64,000 nucleotides of DNA, from contig QNGE01000285.1 of NCBI GenBank assembly GCA_008508345.1, positions 96,192 to 160,191 of the forward strand. The letters run 5' to 3'. Source of the DNA: Paragonimus westermani. Its lineage: Eukaryota > Platyhelminthes > Trematoda > Plagiorchiida > Troglotrematidae. The notes beneath the pieces were generated by a model that was given only the letters and a program-made list of their open reading frames with translations, had not been told where the DNA came from and searched no databases. The position numbers and the translations under genes are program-made. This document shows positions 62,131 to 64,000 of this stretch, in pieces. Position 1 is the first letter of the stretch. Each line of letters opens with the position of its first letter.

Positions 62131-64000
62131 CTCTAAAGGTCGTGACGGTTCAAAGGAGTCTGTCTCACAACAAGGGGTAAATATCTGACGCATGAGAAAC
62201 AAGAATGACCACAAGCCATCTTGCAAACTGGTGGTAAGCTGAGTTATCTGTGCACGAGATTGGCCTGAATAGAACACCACATGTGTTTTTGTAGCACCTG
62301 TTAACCTTAATGAGATTGCTGTAGCATTTTCACATAAAAAAGTTAGTGTAATACGCCATTTGCTTACCATCATCTGGCCAACGGGCAAAAACTTTGCTCC
62401 TTGTTAGTAAAGCTGTTATCGGTTGGGGTTAATCCGAATTCCTACAACGTTTGTAACAAATACTTTATTGATGGATTATGTGGCTAATTCAGACTGGCAG
62501 TGCAATGATGTACATTTACATTTTTGTACGGGTTTTTACTCTTCGACAGCAACATTCTAGCAGTATTCTTGATCATCAAACGCAGTAACTCAACAAAATA
62601 TCGTAAGACTGGACCGCATACGGCGGAGAATTGGTGCAGTTTCGCCAGCCGTGAATCGTCTGACTGTGAATTACGGTAAACCCTGTTTATCTCCCGGTAG
62701 AACGTACAGTGCTAGCATATCAGACATAATCGAGACCTATTGGGTTGAGCAATCCAGTGATGACCGCACACATAATGGAATGCCGATATGACTGGATGCC
62801 TTGCATCTATATCTGTTAACTTAAACATTAGTTACTGGGATTTCTCATTAAAACAAGGGGTAATTAGGAAGACTTCCATGTATACTGCATATGACCAATA
62901 TTTACGGGTTAAGCCATGCAAATCACTTTGTCACCTTCTCTTCGGTCTCAATATTTCCACACTAGTCTACTGTCATTTGCGTACAGGCACACAGTCTTCC
63001 ACTGAACTGAAGTTGGATAATATTATTTATCATTCTTCCAACAAACATTATACCTTGTATACTCCTTAGGACCTTATATACCTTTCAGGTTGTTTGTAAA
63101 ATTCTGTTCAAGACGAAATTTTAAAGTATATTTGAATTAGAAGTGCAAAATCAAGGTTCAGCTACCGTTACAAATGTCTGTAAAACTGCTTCTCTTCTAT
63201 TAAAACTATGTCCTCTTAAAATGTTTTCATGAAAATATAGCTGGAAAAATTACTTCAGACCGAATCTGTGTTTGTTGTTGACTAGCATCTAATTTCAGTT
63301 TGACAAAAGTTCACAACACTCAACACTAATTGTTGTGCGCCAAAGTGTTTACTTGCAATAGTAAAAGCATTAGCGTAACTTCAGTCCATATTCATAAAAA
63401 TATGCTTTTAGGATGAAATTTTCCCAGCAAAAAGTTGACCGTTGTAGATAATTAAAAGAGTTTCACGGTATACAGCGTACGAGGATCTAATCAACTAGAT
63501 ATGCTAACGAAATGGATGGCTAATTTAGGTATTTGGAACAAATTTGTTAAGAAATGACCAAGAGGCATAAAAACTTAGCGCAGTTTTTGCAAAGTACTCT
63601 GTAATTTATCATCTGGGTCATGGTAATCCGTCTCTTGGAAGCAGAACAATCGGGTTTGTTTTTCGAAGACAACCACGCATCACCGTGTGTGTTTGTGTGG
63701 TACCCATTATCTAAGTTGATATTATCTGGAGCTCAATGGGCAGTGCTATCATTCAAATTTTTTTAAAATGAAAATAAGCTATCGATAGTTAGATATTCAT
63801 CCGTATTAATTAAAAACAAACGTTTTAATCTGGTTAGTGTTCCTCACAATTTTTTGCGTAAATCTCATTCTCTGAACGGATTGTTCACATATTCACCTAA
63901 GCCTGTCGGATACGAGTGCATCCAGTCTTCAGAATTTCTTGTACATCCCAAACTAAGCTTAAACAACCACAACTGCAAACTGAAGAGTGTTACAAAAGCT
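62131..64000. other. No recognisable gene; possible start of PLE copy C at 62131-62390
   Basis: A 125-codon minus frame (62011-62388) runs upstream from the YRQ-like motif of PLE copy C and may hold the degraded fingers region, for example DSFEPSRPLENA against SPFTNVPLHET. This is weak. From 62400 to the end I see only AT-rich DNA with short frames. Confidence 0.4.

Overview
The window looks like eukaryotic intergenic or deep-intronic DNA from an animal genome, most likely a parasitic flatworm. The flatworm call is an inference from the style of the Penelope-like retroelements, not from a gene. Nearly all of it is AT-rich single-copy-like DNA with stops in all frames. I found no host protein gene I can defend, no functional tRNA or rRNA, no CRISPR array and no bacterial-style operon.

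The supportable content is a graveyard of transposable elements. Pieces of Penelope-like elements (PLEs: reverse transcriptase, thumb and GIY-YIG endonuclease) lie at the left edge (1-832, + strand), at 44.99-45.33 kb (+), 41.82-42.28 kb (-), 58.30-59.92 kb (-), 61.35-62.13 kb (-), and less surely at 32.90-33.17 kb (-). A PLE 3' tail recurs alone at 10.87-11.12 kb. The 58.3-59.9 kb copy is the best preserved: it keeps a 251-codon RT frame with the YVDDT catalytic motif. All copies are broken by frameshifts, stops or truncation and fall into about three families: the left-edge copy; the 45 kb and 59 kb copies; and the 42 kb and 61.5 kb copies. A decayed Ty3/Gypsy pol piece (RT to RNase H) lies at 51.35-52.05 kb.

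Two families of tRNA-derived SINEs are also present. SINE-1 has a head resembling elongator tRNA-Met, with copies at 48.3, 58.0 and 60.0-60.3 kb. SINE-2 has a tRNA-Ala-like head, with copies at 30.9, 52.3, 56.0 and 56.3 kb. Another tRNA-like piece lies at 27.7 kb. SINE copies occur as head-to-head inverted pairs near 56.0-56.4 and 59.9-60.3 kb, and possibly at 48.1-48.6 kb.

The most interesting structure is at 57.96-60.31 kb. There a PLE fragment is flanked on both sides by SINE-1 sequence in the same orientation, with a further inverted SINE-1 outside, like a pseudo-LTR built from a tRNA-derived SINE. The PLE 3' tails at 1.0 and 11.0 kb share a CTGATGA...GAAA box that resembles a degenerate hammerhead-ribozyme core. 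All assignments come from reading the sequence and recalling family motifs; no search was run.
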